Below, one piece after another: positions 25,567 through 34,839 of a DNA stretch of 64,000 nucleotides. Under the pieces are notes generated by a model. It searched no databases. It had not been told where the DNA came from and saw only the letters and a program-made list of their open reading frames with translations. The stretch's first letter is position 1. Each line of letters opens with the position of its first letter. The stretch comes from Alistipes timonensis JC136 (GTDB lineage: Bacteria; Bacteroidota; Bacteroidia; Bacteroidales; Rikenellaceae), in assembly GCF_900107675.1 (NCBI RefSeq), contig NZ_FNRI01000001.1, positions 310,001 through 374,000 of the forward strand, given 5' to 3'. A program made the position numbers and the translations under genes.

Positions 25567-27789
25567 CTAAAGCGCACTGAATCGGACGGGTTGGAGCCCG
25601 GCGGAGCTGCCGCCGATGAAGAGCTCAAATTCTCCGGGGTCGGAGACGACCGAGCCGTCGGCCAGCACGTATTCCAATTCGGCGCGCGTGATGTCAAATG
25701 TCACGTCGGCCGACTCGCCTTTTTTGAGGAAAATCTTCCGGAAGCCTTTCAGTTCTTTCACCGGGCGGGTGATCTGCGCTTTGAGGTCGCGGATATAGAG
25801 CTGTACGACCTCCTCGCCGTCGTAATCACCCGCGTTGGTGACCTTCACCGTTGCCGTGATGGTGTCGCCGGCGGCCATCCGGTCGCTGCTGAGCGTCGGT
25901 TCGCCGTATTCGAAGCGTGTGTAGCTGAGTCCGTAGCCGAACGGGTAGAGCGCGTCGACCGGGGCGTCGATGTAGTGCATTACGTAACGCTGGTTGGGTT
26001 CGAACGGGCGTCCCGTATGCTTGTGGTTGTAGTAAACCGGGATTTGGCCGACGTTGTAGGGGAACGACATGACCAGTTTGCCTGAGGGGTTGTATTTGCC
26101 GAACAGCACGTCGGCGACGGCGTTTCCGGCCTCGGTGCCCAGAAACCAGGTCTCGACGATCGTCTCGATGTTCTCCTTCTCCCACGCCAGCGTCAGCGGG
26201 CGGCCGTTGCTCAACAGCAGGACGATGGGTTTCCCGGTCTTTTTAAGTTCTTTCAGTAGTTCCTGCTGGACACCCGGCAGTCCCAGTTCCGAGCGGCAGT
26301 AGCCCTCGCCGCTCATGTCGGCGCTCTCGCCCAGGCAGGCAATCACCACATCGGCGCTGCGCGCTGCGCGGACAGCCTCCGCAAAGCCGCTCCGGTCGCT
26401 GCCCGTCACGTCGCAGCCCTTGGCATGGGTGACGCGTGTGCCGGCCCCGGCGGTCTTTTCGATACCCCGAAGGATCGTCACGACCTCCTTCGGATCGCCT
26501 TTGGCCCTCCATTCGCCCAGCATGTCCACCGGACTGTCGGCCAGCGGTCCGACGACGGCGATGGAGCGGGGTTTGCCGAGGGGCAGCACCGACTTGCGGT
26601 TTTCCAGCAGCACGATCGACTTGCGGGCCATGTCGCGCGCCGCTTCGCGGTGCGCCGCCGAGAGGGTCACCTCTTTTTCCCGCTGTTCGTCACAGTAGCG
26701 GTAGGGATCGTCGAAGAGCCCCAGCTCGTATTTCAGCCGGAGGATACGGCGAACTGAGCGGTCGATCTCCTTTTCGGAAACCTTGCCTTCCTTCACCAAC
26801 TCTTCGAGCGAACTCGGATAGCAGTTGCCCTCCATGTCGATGTCGCACTCGTTTTTCACGGCCAGCAGCGCGGCCTGTTTTTTGTCCTCGGCGATGCCGT
26901 GGGGAATCATTTCGGCCACGGAGCCCCAGTCGGAGACGATGACGCCGTCCCAACCCCACTCGTTGCGTAGGATCTGCTTCACGAGGAATCGGTTGCCGGT
27001 CGCCGGAACGCCCGAAAGTTCGTTGAACGAGTTCATGAAGGTCGCGGCGCCTGCATCTGCGGCGGCTTTGAACGGCGGCAGGTAGAGTTCGCGTAGCCGT
27101 TGGTCGGAGATGTCCACCGTGTTATAGTCGCGGCCACCCTCAGAGGCTCCGTAACCCGCGAAATGCTTTGCACAGGCGAGGATGGTGTTCGGAGCCGAAA
27201 GATCATCGCCCTGGAATCCCCGGACACGGGCCCGGGCGATGTGCGAACCGAGGTAGGGGTCCTCCCCCGCTCCCTCCATGACGCGGCCCCAGCGCGGGTC
27301 GCGGGCGATGTCGACCATCGGGGCGAAAGTCCATTGCAGACCCGCTGCCGAGGCTTCGACGGCAGCCATCCGGGCCGAGGCTTCGATGGTCTCCATGTCC
27401 CACGAACAACTCTCGGCGAGGGGTACGGGCGAAATGGTCTTGTAGCCGTGGATCACATCCAGCGCGAAGATCAGGGGAATGCCCAGCCGGGTCTCTTCGA
27501 CTGCGATCCGCTGAAGTTCCCGTGTAGTGGCGGCTCCCGTGACGTTGAGCACGGTCCCGATCTTGCCCTCGCGGACACGTCCTTCGATCGATGAATATTG
27601 TTTCAGGACGCCGGTGGGATTGCTCTTGCCCGATACCTGATTCATTTGGCCGATTTTCTCGGCGAGCGTCATGCGGTCCATGAGCTGGTCGATCTCCTTG
27701 TCGTAATTCCGAGCGGAGGACTTGTCACCGCCGCAGCCCGCGACTGCCAGACAGCAGCCGAGCCATAAAATTTTGTGAGGTTTCATCAT
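25567..27789 (-). CDS. bglX: Beta-glucosidase BglX, glycoside hydrolase family 3 lipoprotein
   Basis: 740 residues. The N-terminus MMKPHKILWLGCCLAVAGCGG has a lipobox (VAGC), predicting a lipoprotein. The GH3 N-domain carries KHFAGYGASEGGRDYN and the nucleophile region DGVIVSDWGS (Asp of SDW). The GH3 C-domain and a fibronectin-III-like C-terminal domain follow. It hydrolyses terminal beta-glucosides (and possibly xylosides) in the periplasm or at the surface. The start is one of two adjacent ATGs (27789 or 27786); the open frame beyond them lacks family similarity. It is a single-gene unit with its own promoter and terminator. Confidence 0.93.
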   Translation of the reverse strand: MMKPHKILWLGCCLAVAGCGGDKSSARNYDKEIDQLMDRMTLAEKIGQMNQVSGKSNPTGVLKQYSSIEGRVREGKIGTVLNVTGAATTRELQRIAVEETRLGIPLIFALDVIHGYKTISPVPLAESCSWDMETIEASARMAAVEASAAGLQWTFAPMVDIARDPRWGRVMEGAGEDPYLGSHIARARVRGFQGDDLSAPNTILACAKHFAGYGASEGGRDYNTVDISDQRLRELYLPPFKAAADAGAATFMNSFNELSGVPATGNRFLVKQILRNEWGWDGVIVSDWGSVAEMIPHGIAEDKKQAALLAVKNECDIDMEGNCYPSSLEELVKEGKVSEKEIDRSVRRILRLKYELGLFDDPYRYCDEQREKEVTLSAAHREAARDMARKSIVLLENRKSVLPLGKPRSIAVVGPLADSPVDMLGEWRAKGDPKEVVTILRGIEKTAGAGTRVTHAKGCDVTGSDRSGFAEAVRAARSADVVIACLGESADMSGEGYCRSELGLPGVQQELLKELKKTGKPIVLLLSNGRPLTLAWEKENIETIVETWFLGTEAGNAVADVLFGKYNPSGKLVMSFPYNVGQIPVYYNHKHTGRPFEPNQRYVMHYIDAPVDALYPFGYGLSYTRFEYGEPTLSSDRMAAGDTITATVKVTNAGDYDGEEVVQLYIRDLKAQITRPVKELKGFRKIFLKKGESADVTFDITRAELEYVLADGSVVSDPGEFELFIGGSSAGLQPVRFSAL

Positions 27790-28146
27790 TCGGTATGTGT
27801 TGTATTTCGTGTTCCGGGGCAGGCCCGGCGGATAAAGATACGAATTTTTGCCGGAATTTGCTGTCCGGTCCGGTTTTCCAAGGGTGTTCCTATGGCAAAC
27901 GTCGTTTCGATCATGCCGGCGGACGGGTCGTGGGACTGCCAGACGAATTTCAACCTCGAACGGCGTGCGGACGGATTCCATAAGCGTCGGGCTCCTGCCA
28001 GAGGCATGTGCTGGCTGATCGCGACGCGATCCGGGTTTCGATGCCCGATACCTCAAAATACCCGGCACGGACTTTCAAGGTCCGTGCCGGGTTATTATCA
28101 GAAGTCCAGAGGCGGCTGCCGGCACCGCCCGCCATAATAACAAGTG
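27790..28146. other. Intergenic region between bglX promoter and the capsule operon end
   Basis: This stretch holds the bglX -7 box (TATCTTTA, - strand, 27840-27833) and the operon-end hairpin at 28060-28092. Otherwise I see no gene: the short open frames here have no start, ribosome site or family resemblance that would support them. Confidence 0.6.
28060..28092 (-). terminator. Probable terminator of the capsule operon
   Basis: A perfect 13-bp stem ACCCGGCACGGAC / GTCCGTGCCGGGT with a 7-base loop, 55 bp after the last capsule gene. On the - strand it is followed by ATTTTG, a weak U-run. Confidence 0.7.
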
Positions 28147-29088
28147 TTACCGTTCAGCCCGGATGGGGGTTTTCAGAAAATCCTGATATGAGAACCGGAT
28201 TCCCTCCTCCAATTCCGTTTTATAGCTCCAGCCAAGCGCCGCAGCTTTCGACACATCGAGCAATTTGCGGGGTGTGCCGTTGGGTTTAGAGGGGTCCCAG
28301 CGGATTTCACCCGTATAACCGATCACTTTCGCCACAAGTTCCGTCAGTTCCTTGATCGAAAGTTCCTTGCCCGTACCGGCATTGACCGTCTCGTTGCCCG
28401 AATAGTTGTTTATCAGAAAAACGCACAAATTCGCCAAGTCATCGACATACAGAAATTCGCGCAGCGGACTGCCGTCACCCCAGCAAGTTACGAAGGGCAA
28501 GTGCTGTTCTTTCGCTTCGTGGAAGCGGCGGATCAGCGCAGGCAGCACGTGGCTGTGGGTTGGATGGTAGTTATCGTTCGGACCGTAGAGATTCGTAGGC
28601 ATTACGCTGATATAATCCGTGCCGTACTGACGGTTCAGGTATTCGCAGTATTTCAATCCGGAAATCTTCGCCAGGGCGTAGGCTTCATTGGTCTTTTCCA
28701 GTTCGGATGTCAACAGACAGTTTTCTTTCATGGGCTGGGGTGCCATACGCGGGTAGATACATGACGAACCCAGAAATTCCAGCTTCTTGCACCCGTTCTG
28801 CCATGCAGAATGGATCACATTCATCTCGAGAATCATATTCTCGTACATAAAATCCGCTAGGGCGCTCTGGTTGGCTTCGATGCCCCCGACCTTCGCAGCG
28901 GCCAAAAAAACATATTCCGGTCGTTCCTCGGCAAAGAAACGCTCGACAGCCTCCTGGCGCGTAAGATCCAGTTCCCGGTGCGTGCGGGTGACGATATTTA
29001 CATATCCCTGACGCCGCAATTCACGCACAATGGCAGATCCGACCATACCCCGGTGCCCAGCCACATATATTTTTGCACTCTTTTCCAT
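28147..29088 (-). CDS. fcl: GDP-L-fucose synthase
   Basis: 313 residues; short-chain dehydrogenase fold. NADP-binding GHRGMVGS (residues 11-18), the Fcl signature AAKVGGI, catalytic SSCIYP and Tyr-x3-Lys (YALAKISG), and the substrate loop NLYGPNDNYHP. It epimerises and reduces GDP-4-keto-6-deoxymannose to GDP-L-fucose. It is the last gene of the operon and directly follows gmd, so the polymer or a side branch should contain fucose. Confidence 0.95.
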   Translation of the reverse strand: MEKSAKIYVAGHRGMVGSAIVRELRRQGYVNIVTRTHRELDLTRQEAVERFFAEERPEYVFLAAAKVGGIEANQSALADFMYENMILEMNVIHSAWQNGCKKLEFLGSSCIYPRMAPQPMKENCLLTSELEKTNEAYALAKISGLKYCEYLNRQYGTDYISVMPTNLYGPNDNYHPTHSHVLPALIRRFHEAKEQHLPFVTCWGDGSPLREFLYVDDLANLCVFLINNYSGNETVNAGTGKELSIKELTELVAKVIGYTGEIRWDPSKPNGTPRKLLDVSKAAALGWSYKTELEEGIRFSYQDFLKTPIRAER

Positions 29089-29095
29089 CCCGCCG

Positions 29096-30184
29096 CTATT
29101 TTACAATCCCTTTTTCGAGATATTCGGCCAGGTTCGTCCGAATCTCTTCACCGGCCCGCTCAACGGCCACTTTTGCCATGTCGGCATCGACCATGATCCG
29201 GACCAGCTGCTCAAAACTCGTCCGGGTAGGATTCCACCCCAATTCGGTCTTTGCCTTGGTCGGGTCTCCCAAAAGATTCACCACATCCGTCGGACGGTAG
29301 AAATCCGGAGAAACCGCGACCAGCACCTTGCCTGTCGCCTTGTCGACACCTTTCTCGTTCTGGCCGTCTCCGACAAACTCCAGTTCAATGCCGACGTATT
29401 TGAATGCAAGATAGCAAAATTCACGCACAGAATGCTGTTCGCCCGTGGCGATGACGAAATCTTCCGGCTTGTCGTTTTGGAGAATCAGCCACATACATTC
29501 TACGTAGTCTTTGGCATAGCCCCAGTCGCGGAGCGACGACAAGTTGCCTAAATACAATTTATCCTGTTTCCCTTGTGCGATGCGTGCTGCGGCGAGGGTG
29601 ATCTTGCGGGTAACGAACGTTTCACCCCGGCGTTCCGATTCATGGTTGAACAGAATGCCCGAGCAGCAAAACATATTGTAAGCTTCGCGGTACTCCTTGA
29701 CGATCCAATAGCCATAGAGTTTCGCTACGGCATAAGGCGAATAAGGATGGAACGGCGTCTTTTCATTCTGAGGGACTTCCTCCACCTTGCCGTAGAGTTC
29801 CGAGGTCGAGGCCTGGTAGATACGGCAGGTTTCAGCGAGACCACACTGGCGCACAGCCTCAAGGATACGCAGTACGCCGGTCGCATCGACATCGGCGGTA
29901 AACTCCGGAGCGTCGAATGATACCTGGACATGGCTTTGGGCTGCGAGGTTGTATATTTCGTTCGGTTTGATTTTCCTGACAACTTGCAGGATGCTCATCG
30001 AGTCGCCGAGGTCTGCATAATGGAGGTGGAAATGAGGATGACCTTCCAAATGAGCGATGCGCTCGCGGTAGTCTACCGATGAACGACGGATAGTACCATG
30101 TACGTCATATCCTTTTTGCAAAAGGAGTTCAGCCAAGAACGAACCGTCCTGGCCTGTAATCCCGGTGATTAAGGCTTTTTTCAT
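29096..30184 (-). CDS. gmd: GDP-mannose 4,6-dehydratase
   Basis: 362 residues. Rossmann motif GITGQDGSFLAE (residues 8-19), catalytic S/T and YGYWIVKEYREAY (Tyr-x3-Lys), and the tail domain typical of Gmd. It converts GDP-mannose to GDP-4-keto-6-deoxymannose, the substrate of the next gene. GC content is higher than that of the glycosyltransferases upstream. A 156-bp gap without recognised features separates it from the WecG-like gene. Confidence 0.95.
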   Translation of the reverse strand: MKKALITGITGQDGSFLAELLLQKGYDVHGTIRRSSVDYRERIAHLEGHPHFHLHYADLGDSMSILQVVRKIKPNEIYNLAAQSHVQVSFDAPEFTADVDATGVLRILEAVRQCGLAETCRIYQASTSELYGKVEEVPQNEKTPFHPYSPYAVAKLYGYWIVKEYREAYNMFCCSGILFNHESERRGETFVTRKITLAAARIAQGKQDKLYLGNLSSLRDWGYAKDYVECMWLILQNDKPEDFVIATGEQHSVREFCYLAFKYVGIELEFVGDGQNEKGVDKATGKVLVAVSPDFYRPTDVVNLLGDPTKAKTELGWNPTRTSFEQLVRIMVDADMAKVAVERAGEEIRTNLAEYLEKGIVK

Positions 30185-30340
30185 TTTTTAAGAAATAGAT
30201 GTTATGAAATATTGCTGATGATGCAATGGGTAGAGCACAATGCTTTCGAAATTGACATGACGCATTATAGCTCAGGAATGGGAATAGAAAGATGCGCCAG
30301 GACTATTTTCCAAACGTCCGCGCCAAATGAAAATTTCTGA

Positions 30341-31090
30341 TTAACACGTATGGACACTGTGCCGCTTACGTCGCCATTCCTGCCACAGAAGGCGAGGCAG
30401 CGAACCAAGAATACCTATGCATCGGGACAGTTGTTTACGCGGTTCCTTAAAGATACGGTGCACAAATTCAAGGTGACAACGGATCATCCATTGAGGAGCA
30501 CGTGAAACCTCTGTCCCGCTGAAGAATTTGAACGCGGCCCCTACGGCAATCATGACACCATGATGCAAATAGGGTTTCAACCGGCTCATGAAGATCTCCT
30601 GTTTGGGAGCTCCCAACGCGATCCAAATAATATCAGCGCCATCGGTCTCAATTATTCGGGCAATTCCCGGATAATCGAACTCCTCTACTTGGCGGAACGG
30701 CAGTTCGACGAACTGCATATTTACGACATCGGTATTTTCCTTTTGCAAGTTGGCTTTCAGACCATCCAGGATGGCCTGTGAGGTTCCCATGAAAATCATC
30801 CGATACTTATGACTGCGGATAATATCCATGAAAATCTGACTGCCGCAATATTGCTCATACCGCTTTCCATAAATCCAGCGGATATAGAGGGGTACATAGC
30901 TACTATCGCAAATGGAGAACATCCCGCCATTCACCACCTTCAGATACTCAGGATTTCGATTAGCAGTATTCAATATGACACCATCTGCCACGCAAATGTA
31001 ATTAGGCGCATTTCTATCCAGTTGATCGTCAATGTGGTTAGCCACCGCTTGTTTGTCAAATTCGTAATTTAGGTTGAAATAGTTGTTCAT
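30341..31090 (-). CDS. WecG/TagA/CpsF family glycosyltransferase
   Basis: 249 residues from the ATG at 31090 (an alternative start at 31120 overlaps the upstream stop by 8 bp). Family motifs: CVADGVILN, the GSQIFMDIIR substrate loop, RMIFMGTSQAILDGL, and IWIALGAPKQEIFMSRLKPYL followed by GVGAAFKFFSG-type residues. These enzymes (GT26) add ManNAc, ManNAcA or a similar sugar onto a lipid-linked GlcNAc, i.e. the second sugar. That fits a repeat unit started by the WecA-like transferase at 57061-58227. Confidence 0.88.
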   Translation of the reverse strand: MNNYFNLNYEFDKQAVANHIDDQLDRNAPNYICVADGVILNTANRNPEYLKVVNGGMFSICDSSYVPLYIRWIYGKRYEQYCGSQIFMDIIRSHKYRMIFMGTSQAILDGLKANLQKENTDVVNMQFVELPFRQVEEFDYPGIARIIETDGADIIWIALGAPKQEIFMSRLKPYLHHGVMIAVGAAFKFFSGTEVSRAPQWMIRCHLEFVHRIFKEPRKQLSRCIGILGSLPRLLWQEWRRKRHSVHTC

Positions 31091-31112
31091 GGTTGGTGGA
31101 TTCTTTACCTTA

Positions 31113-32288
31113 TTATTCACCTATTTTGATAGCTTTGTTTATTATGGATTGTAACGATAAATAAATCTGTTCACGAGAATATAGACTGCTTGCCTTTTCA
31201 TACCCCTTTAATCCATATTTAATAGATTTATTTTCATCTTTAGATAACTCTTCAATGGCTTTTTTCAATGCCCCGGCATCTCCGGGAGGAATAGTAATGC
31301 CATTCATTCCATTGTCTATAATGGTTTGCATGGCACCGATGTTGGTCGTAATGATAGGTCTTTTCAGGAGCATTCCTCTAACTATGACATTGGGAAATCC
31401 TTCATACCATTTACTTGGCACCACAATAGCCCTTGATTTCCGGTACAAGTCATCTAACTCACGCCCCTTCAAAAAACCGGTAAACTCTACATTCAATGGC
31501 ATATCCATAGGCTTTTTGAAATTCCCGTCTAAATTCCCCGCTACCTTGAAGGTAAGATACGGGAAATGTTTGGCTGCTTCTATAAATTCATAAATACCTT
31601 TTTCCTCACTTACTCTGCCCACGAATGTAAACCAGCTGCCCATCGGGACCTCCCCTTCTTCACATTCAGTAATCATCGGAGCAATACCGGGTAATATCCC
31701 AATGTGCTGACTTGGTATGCCTTGTAAAATAAATTTCTCTTTTTGGAATGCAGATTGCACAATAAATATATCCACACCGTCTAAAATGGCTCTGCTTTTT
31801 CTTGCAGTGGCATTTCTCACGGCATAGCCTATACTCTTGAAAATACTCGTCTCACAATTTTTCCAAATACACCACCATTCCTTTCCTTTCCCGAAGCATT
31901 TCTCACAGATGTGCCCGTTATTATCTAGACACAATCCACCCGGACAAAACAATCGGTAGTTAGGGCAACGCATCACGACCGGCACATGGTTGTCTTTAAG
32001 TGGCTTGAATATACTTGGCGATAATAAAGGATATAGATTTTGAACAATCGCTACATCCGGTTTGAAGTGCATCAAATAAGCCCGGAGGCGCTTAGCCTCA
32101 AACGGATTCGATATACCGGCGAAAAATGATTTTATTTTTCCAAAAACACTGTCAGCGATTTCCGCAGAACTGCGCGAGTATTTTTCCACCACATGTCCAT
32201 GCTCTTTCAGTAATTGGATTAGTTCACCGGAGGCATGCTCTTCGCCGCTCGGCTTGGCATAGTCATTGTGAATGTAAAGAATTCTCAT
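31113..32288 (-). CDS. Glycosyltransferase family 4
   Basis: 391 residues, GT-B fold. The N-terminal acceptor domain opens MRILYIHNDYAKPSGEEHA and includes a Cys-rich insert (CPGGLCLDNNGHICEKC, C4 pattern) typical of some capsule GT4 enzymes. The C-terminal donor domain has FVGRVSEEKGIYEFIEA and the EGFPNVIVRGM nucleotide-sugar motif. The sequence is AT-rich compared with the flanking chromosome. Donor and linkage are unknown. Confidence 0.9.
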   Translation of the reverse strand: MRILYIHNDYAKPSGEEHASGELIQLLKEHGHVVEKYSRSSAEIADSVFGKIKSFFAGISNPFEAKRLRAYLMHFKPDVAIVQNLYPLLSPSIFKPLKDNHVPVVMRCPNYRLFCPGGLCLDNNGHICEKCFGKGKEWWCIWKNCETSIFKSIGYAVRNATARKSRAILDGVDIFIVQSAFQKEKFILQGIPSQHIGILPGIAPMITECEEGEVPMGSWFTFVGRVSEEKGIYEFIEAAKHFPYLTFKVAGNLDGNFKKPMDMPLNVEFTGFLKGRELDDLYRKSRAIVVPSKWYEGFPNVIVRGMLLKRPIITTNIGAMQTIIDNGMNGITIPPGDAGALKKAIEELSKDENKSIKYGLKGYEKASSLYSREQIYLSLQSIINKAIKIGE

Positions 32289-32341
32289 TTCAAATGATGT
32301 TGTATAAACTATAAAGGCAGTATTTGTGCCGTTTGTTGCTA

Positions 32342-32770
32342 TTACGATTCTTCTTTAGGAAGATGTATTAATTCTCCTAAAACCGAGTTCCACCTATTTG
32401 GAGTAAACGTGCCCATCCCGCTCATAGGGTAGAAAGTGACTTCTCCGAAATAGACCTTCCCGCTTACTTCATACAGATCAATGCGGACAAAAGGCTTCCC
32501 TTTTGCCAGCTTCCTGCATATTTGGCGCATCATTTCCAGTGTGGCGGGGCGAGCGACGGGTGTCAGCCCGTTGCGAGTGACGGGATTGAGGCCGCAGAAC
32601 TCCTGATGCTCCCAATTCATGTCATAAAAGTCGATTGTTTCTGTGCTGCGTCGGTCGCGAATCACTTGGCAATACACAGGTTCACCGCCAAAACAGAAGA
32701 ACTTGTAGTCTGATAAATCTGGCTGGATAGGTTTGAGTAGTAGCTTATGTTGTTTATAATCAATTAAATA
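32342..32770 (-). pseudogene. 5'-truncated TupA-like ATP-grasp remnant after a G9 tract
   Basis: An open frame of 142 codons runs from the tract at 32771-32779 to a stop at 32342. From its YKFFCFGG segment on, it matches the C-terminal half of the complete neighbour (YKLFCFDG ... FGEITFYPSSG versus FGEVTFYPMSG). The N-terminal half is missing and the only in-frame start before the conserved part is a GTG at 32677. A loss of one G in the tract would join it in frame to the upstream 297-residue gene (about 436 residues in all). It is either a remnant left by recombination at the tract or the second half of a switchable fusion. Confidence 0.7.
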
Positions 32771-33653
32771 CCCCCCCCCACCGGTTGAGCTTTATTAACT
32801 TACCCAGACGTTCGTCCCAGCCCTCGGGAATGAACGGCCCGAAACCCGAACTGGGGTAAAATGTAATCTCGCCGAAATAGATATCATTGTTGAGATAGTA
32901 GAAATCAGTTCTCGCAAACCGCAAAGACTTTGAAAGTTCCTCCGCCAATCCAATCATTTCAGCCAATCCATCGGGTCGTTGCATTATTACCTTTGGATCA
33001 GGCGGACAAACCTTTTCTCCAAATTCCAGCAAGTTCCAGTCTTTATCGAAATAGTTGGCGCGGTGCTGTATGAACCGGTTGAAATCGACTTTGAGGAACT
33101 TAACATTTCCATCAAAGCAGAAAAGCTTGTAATCTTTTATATCATCCGTCCCGGTTTCATCAACCAAGAGTTGTTCCGCAATGATTCGGCGAGGAACGTT
33201 CTTGTAAGGCCATTCTCGTGTCACAGAGTAGAAATCACGTTTCAAAGATTGTTTCATCTCCTCAATGGCCAAGTTGCGGTCTAATGTTGACTTGTCTCTG
33301 CAAATGATGACCCGCCCACTATCGTGAGTGGCCTTTAGCACAAATTGGTCGGGCAAAGCGTCAAAATCAATGTCCTCCGCCTTATCCCATACTCCGAGAG
33401 TAGGAATAATGTATTCCTCCCCGATGATATCGGCTACATATTTTTTTGCTTCATACTTGTCTACCATGGTCGTATATAGCGGATTGCGGTCGTGAAGTTT
33501 CAGCCACTGAATTTTTTCGCTGAATGTGATGGGACTTTTGAGATTCGGAAAACGGCCGAAATTCTTATAGAATTTCAGCATAATATACCACTTGTCCGGC
33601 AGGAGGAGCATCAGTTTATAGAATAGTGCCTTCAGTTTACTGTCTGTCTTCAT
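32760..33653 (-). CDS. TupA-like ATP-grasp protein (capsule modification)
   Basis: 297 residues of the ATPgrasp_TupA family: FSEKIQWLKLHDRNPLYT, VADIIGEEYIIPTLGVWD, FVLKATHDSGRVIICRDK (ATP-binding lysines), DYKLFCFDG and a C-terminal metal-binding FGEITFYPSSGFGPF. Such proteins form an amide or peptide-like bond during polysaccharide (teichuronopeptide-type) decoration; the acceptor here is unknown. The natural C-terminus (GKLIKLN) is followed by a tract-encoded tail RWGGVFN. It overlaps the upstream GT4 gene by 17 bp. Confidence 0.85.
   Translation of the reverse strand: MKTDSKLKALFYKLMLLLPDKWYIMLKFYKNFGRFPNLKSPITFSEKIQWLKLHDRNPLYTTMVDKYEAKKYVADIIGEEYIIPTLGVWDKAEDIDFDALPDQFVLKATHDSGRVIICRDKSTLDRNLAIEEMKQSLKRDFYSVTREWPYKNVPRRIIAEQLLVDETGTDDIKDYKLFCFDGNVKFLKVDFNRFIQHRANYFDKDWNLLEFGEKVCPPDPKVIMQRPDGLAEMIGLAEELSKSLRFARTDFYYLNNDIYFGEITFYPSSGFGPFIPEGWDERLGKLIKLNRWGGVFN
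32771..32779 (-). repeat. Poly-G tract 1 (G9, coding strand)
   Basis: C9 on the + strand. It encodes Trp-Gly-Gly-(Val) three codons before the stop of the TupA-like gene. At nine G the gene stops; at eight G it reads on into the remnant gene downstream. Confidence 0.95.
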
Positions 33654-34839
33654 TGTCTGTCGTTTTTGCGTCTTGCTTATTTAAATAATAGTCCACCGCT
33701 TTCATCACATTTTTGGCGGTGTTCTCGGGATTGAAGTTATGCTCTATTTCCCGTGAACGCTGCCCAAAACGCTTTATGTCAACATGATGGAAATAGTCGA
33801 GGGCTTCCACAACGCTCTTTGGGTTGAGCGGGTCGAATGTAATGCCGTTTTCGTCTTTATGCACAAGCTCGGGATGACACCCGTTATATATAGAGCAGGC
33901 GACAGGCAGACCGCATGCCATTGCTTCGGGAACTACCAAGCTCCAATTGTCTTCAAGTGTGGCGATTACAAACACGTCGCATGCCGCATAATACTTGTAT
34001 ATTTGAGAATAGTCGATACCTCCCACAAATACGACTGCCGGATTATTGCCATATTTCTCTTTTAAATCCGGCAGTTCCGGGCCATCGCCCACCAGTACGA
34101 TACGGTCGTCGGGGTGTGCTTTTAGGTGCTCTAAAAAAGCCTCAAGGAGGTGAAACACCCCTTTGAGAGGTATCATACGTCCTACAAGGACATATGATAC
34201 CCCGCAAGGTTTTCTGCCGAGGATTTGCTTGCGGAACGCCGAAAGGTCATCTTCGGAAAGGTTGGCGACCTGCCGGGCAAGCCCTTCGCTGTCGGCACAC
34301 ATTCCGCCGGTAAAGATGTTTTTCTCCTTCACTCCCTGCGACATCAGATACTCTTTCGTTAGCCGACCGTTTGCAATGTAGCCATTGGTGAATACATTTA
34401 TGAACCGGCGGTACAGCCGTCTCCAGAGCGGACAGTTCCGTTCCGTGTGCTTTGTACGCTCATAAGCTATGACAACGGGAATCCTGTGGATTGTCGCATA
34501 GAGTATCGGCCAAGGTGAGAACTGAGAATAACCTTCCGTAAGGATGATGTCGGGATTCACCTCTTTTATCGCCCGGTACAGGCCGTGGGGCCAGGTCAGT
34601 GAAATCCCGGAGTTGGCGAAGTCCGTTTTTCTTTTTAGAAACAGCCTGTCCTCGGTAACGCTTACTGCGTTGTCGCCTAACGTCTTTTTGATGGCCTCAT
34701 CACAGCGTGAGGGTATCCGCCGTCTACTATAAATCAAGTAAAAATATCCGTTGCAAATCGAATTAAGTTCCTTGTATAGCGGTATCCTATAGTCAAGGAA
34801 AGAAGGATTAACCCATAAAACTTTTTTATTCTTCATCAT
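33637..34839 (-). CDS. Glycosyltransferase family 4
   Basis: 400 residues, GT-B fold, opening MMKNKKVLWVNPSFLDYRIPLY. The C-terminal domain carries YVLVGRMIPLKGVFHLLEAFL, a nucleotide-binding LVGDGPELPDLKEKYG, and PEAMACGLPVACS, typical of GT4. Start is one of two adjacent ATGs (34839, 34836), both overlapping the wzy stop. Donor unknown. Confidence 0.9.
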   Translation of the reverse strand: MMKNKKVLWVNPSFLDYRIPLYKELNSICNGYFYLIYSRRRIPSRCDEAIKKTLGDNAVSVTEDRLFLKRKTDFANSGISLTWPHGLYRAIKEVNPDIILTEGYSQFSPWPILYATIHRIPVVIAYERTKHTERNCPLWRRLYRRFINVFTNGYIANGRLTKEYLMSQGVKEKNIFTGGMCADSEGLARQVANLSEDDLSAFRKQILGRKPCGVSYVLVGRMIPLKGVFHLLEAFLEHLKAHPDDRIVLVGDGPELPDLKEKYGNNPAVVFVGGIDYSQIYKYYAACDVFVIATLEDNWSLVVPEAMACGLPVACSIYNGCHPELVHKDENGITFDPLNPKSVVEALDYFHHVDIKRFGQRSREIEHNFNPENTAKNVMKAVDYYLNKQDAKTTDNEDRQ

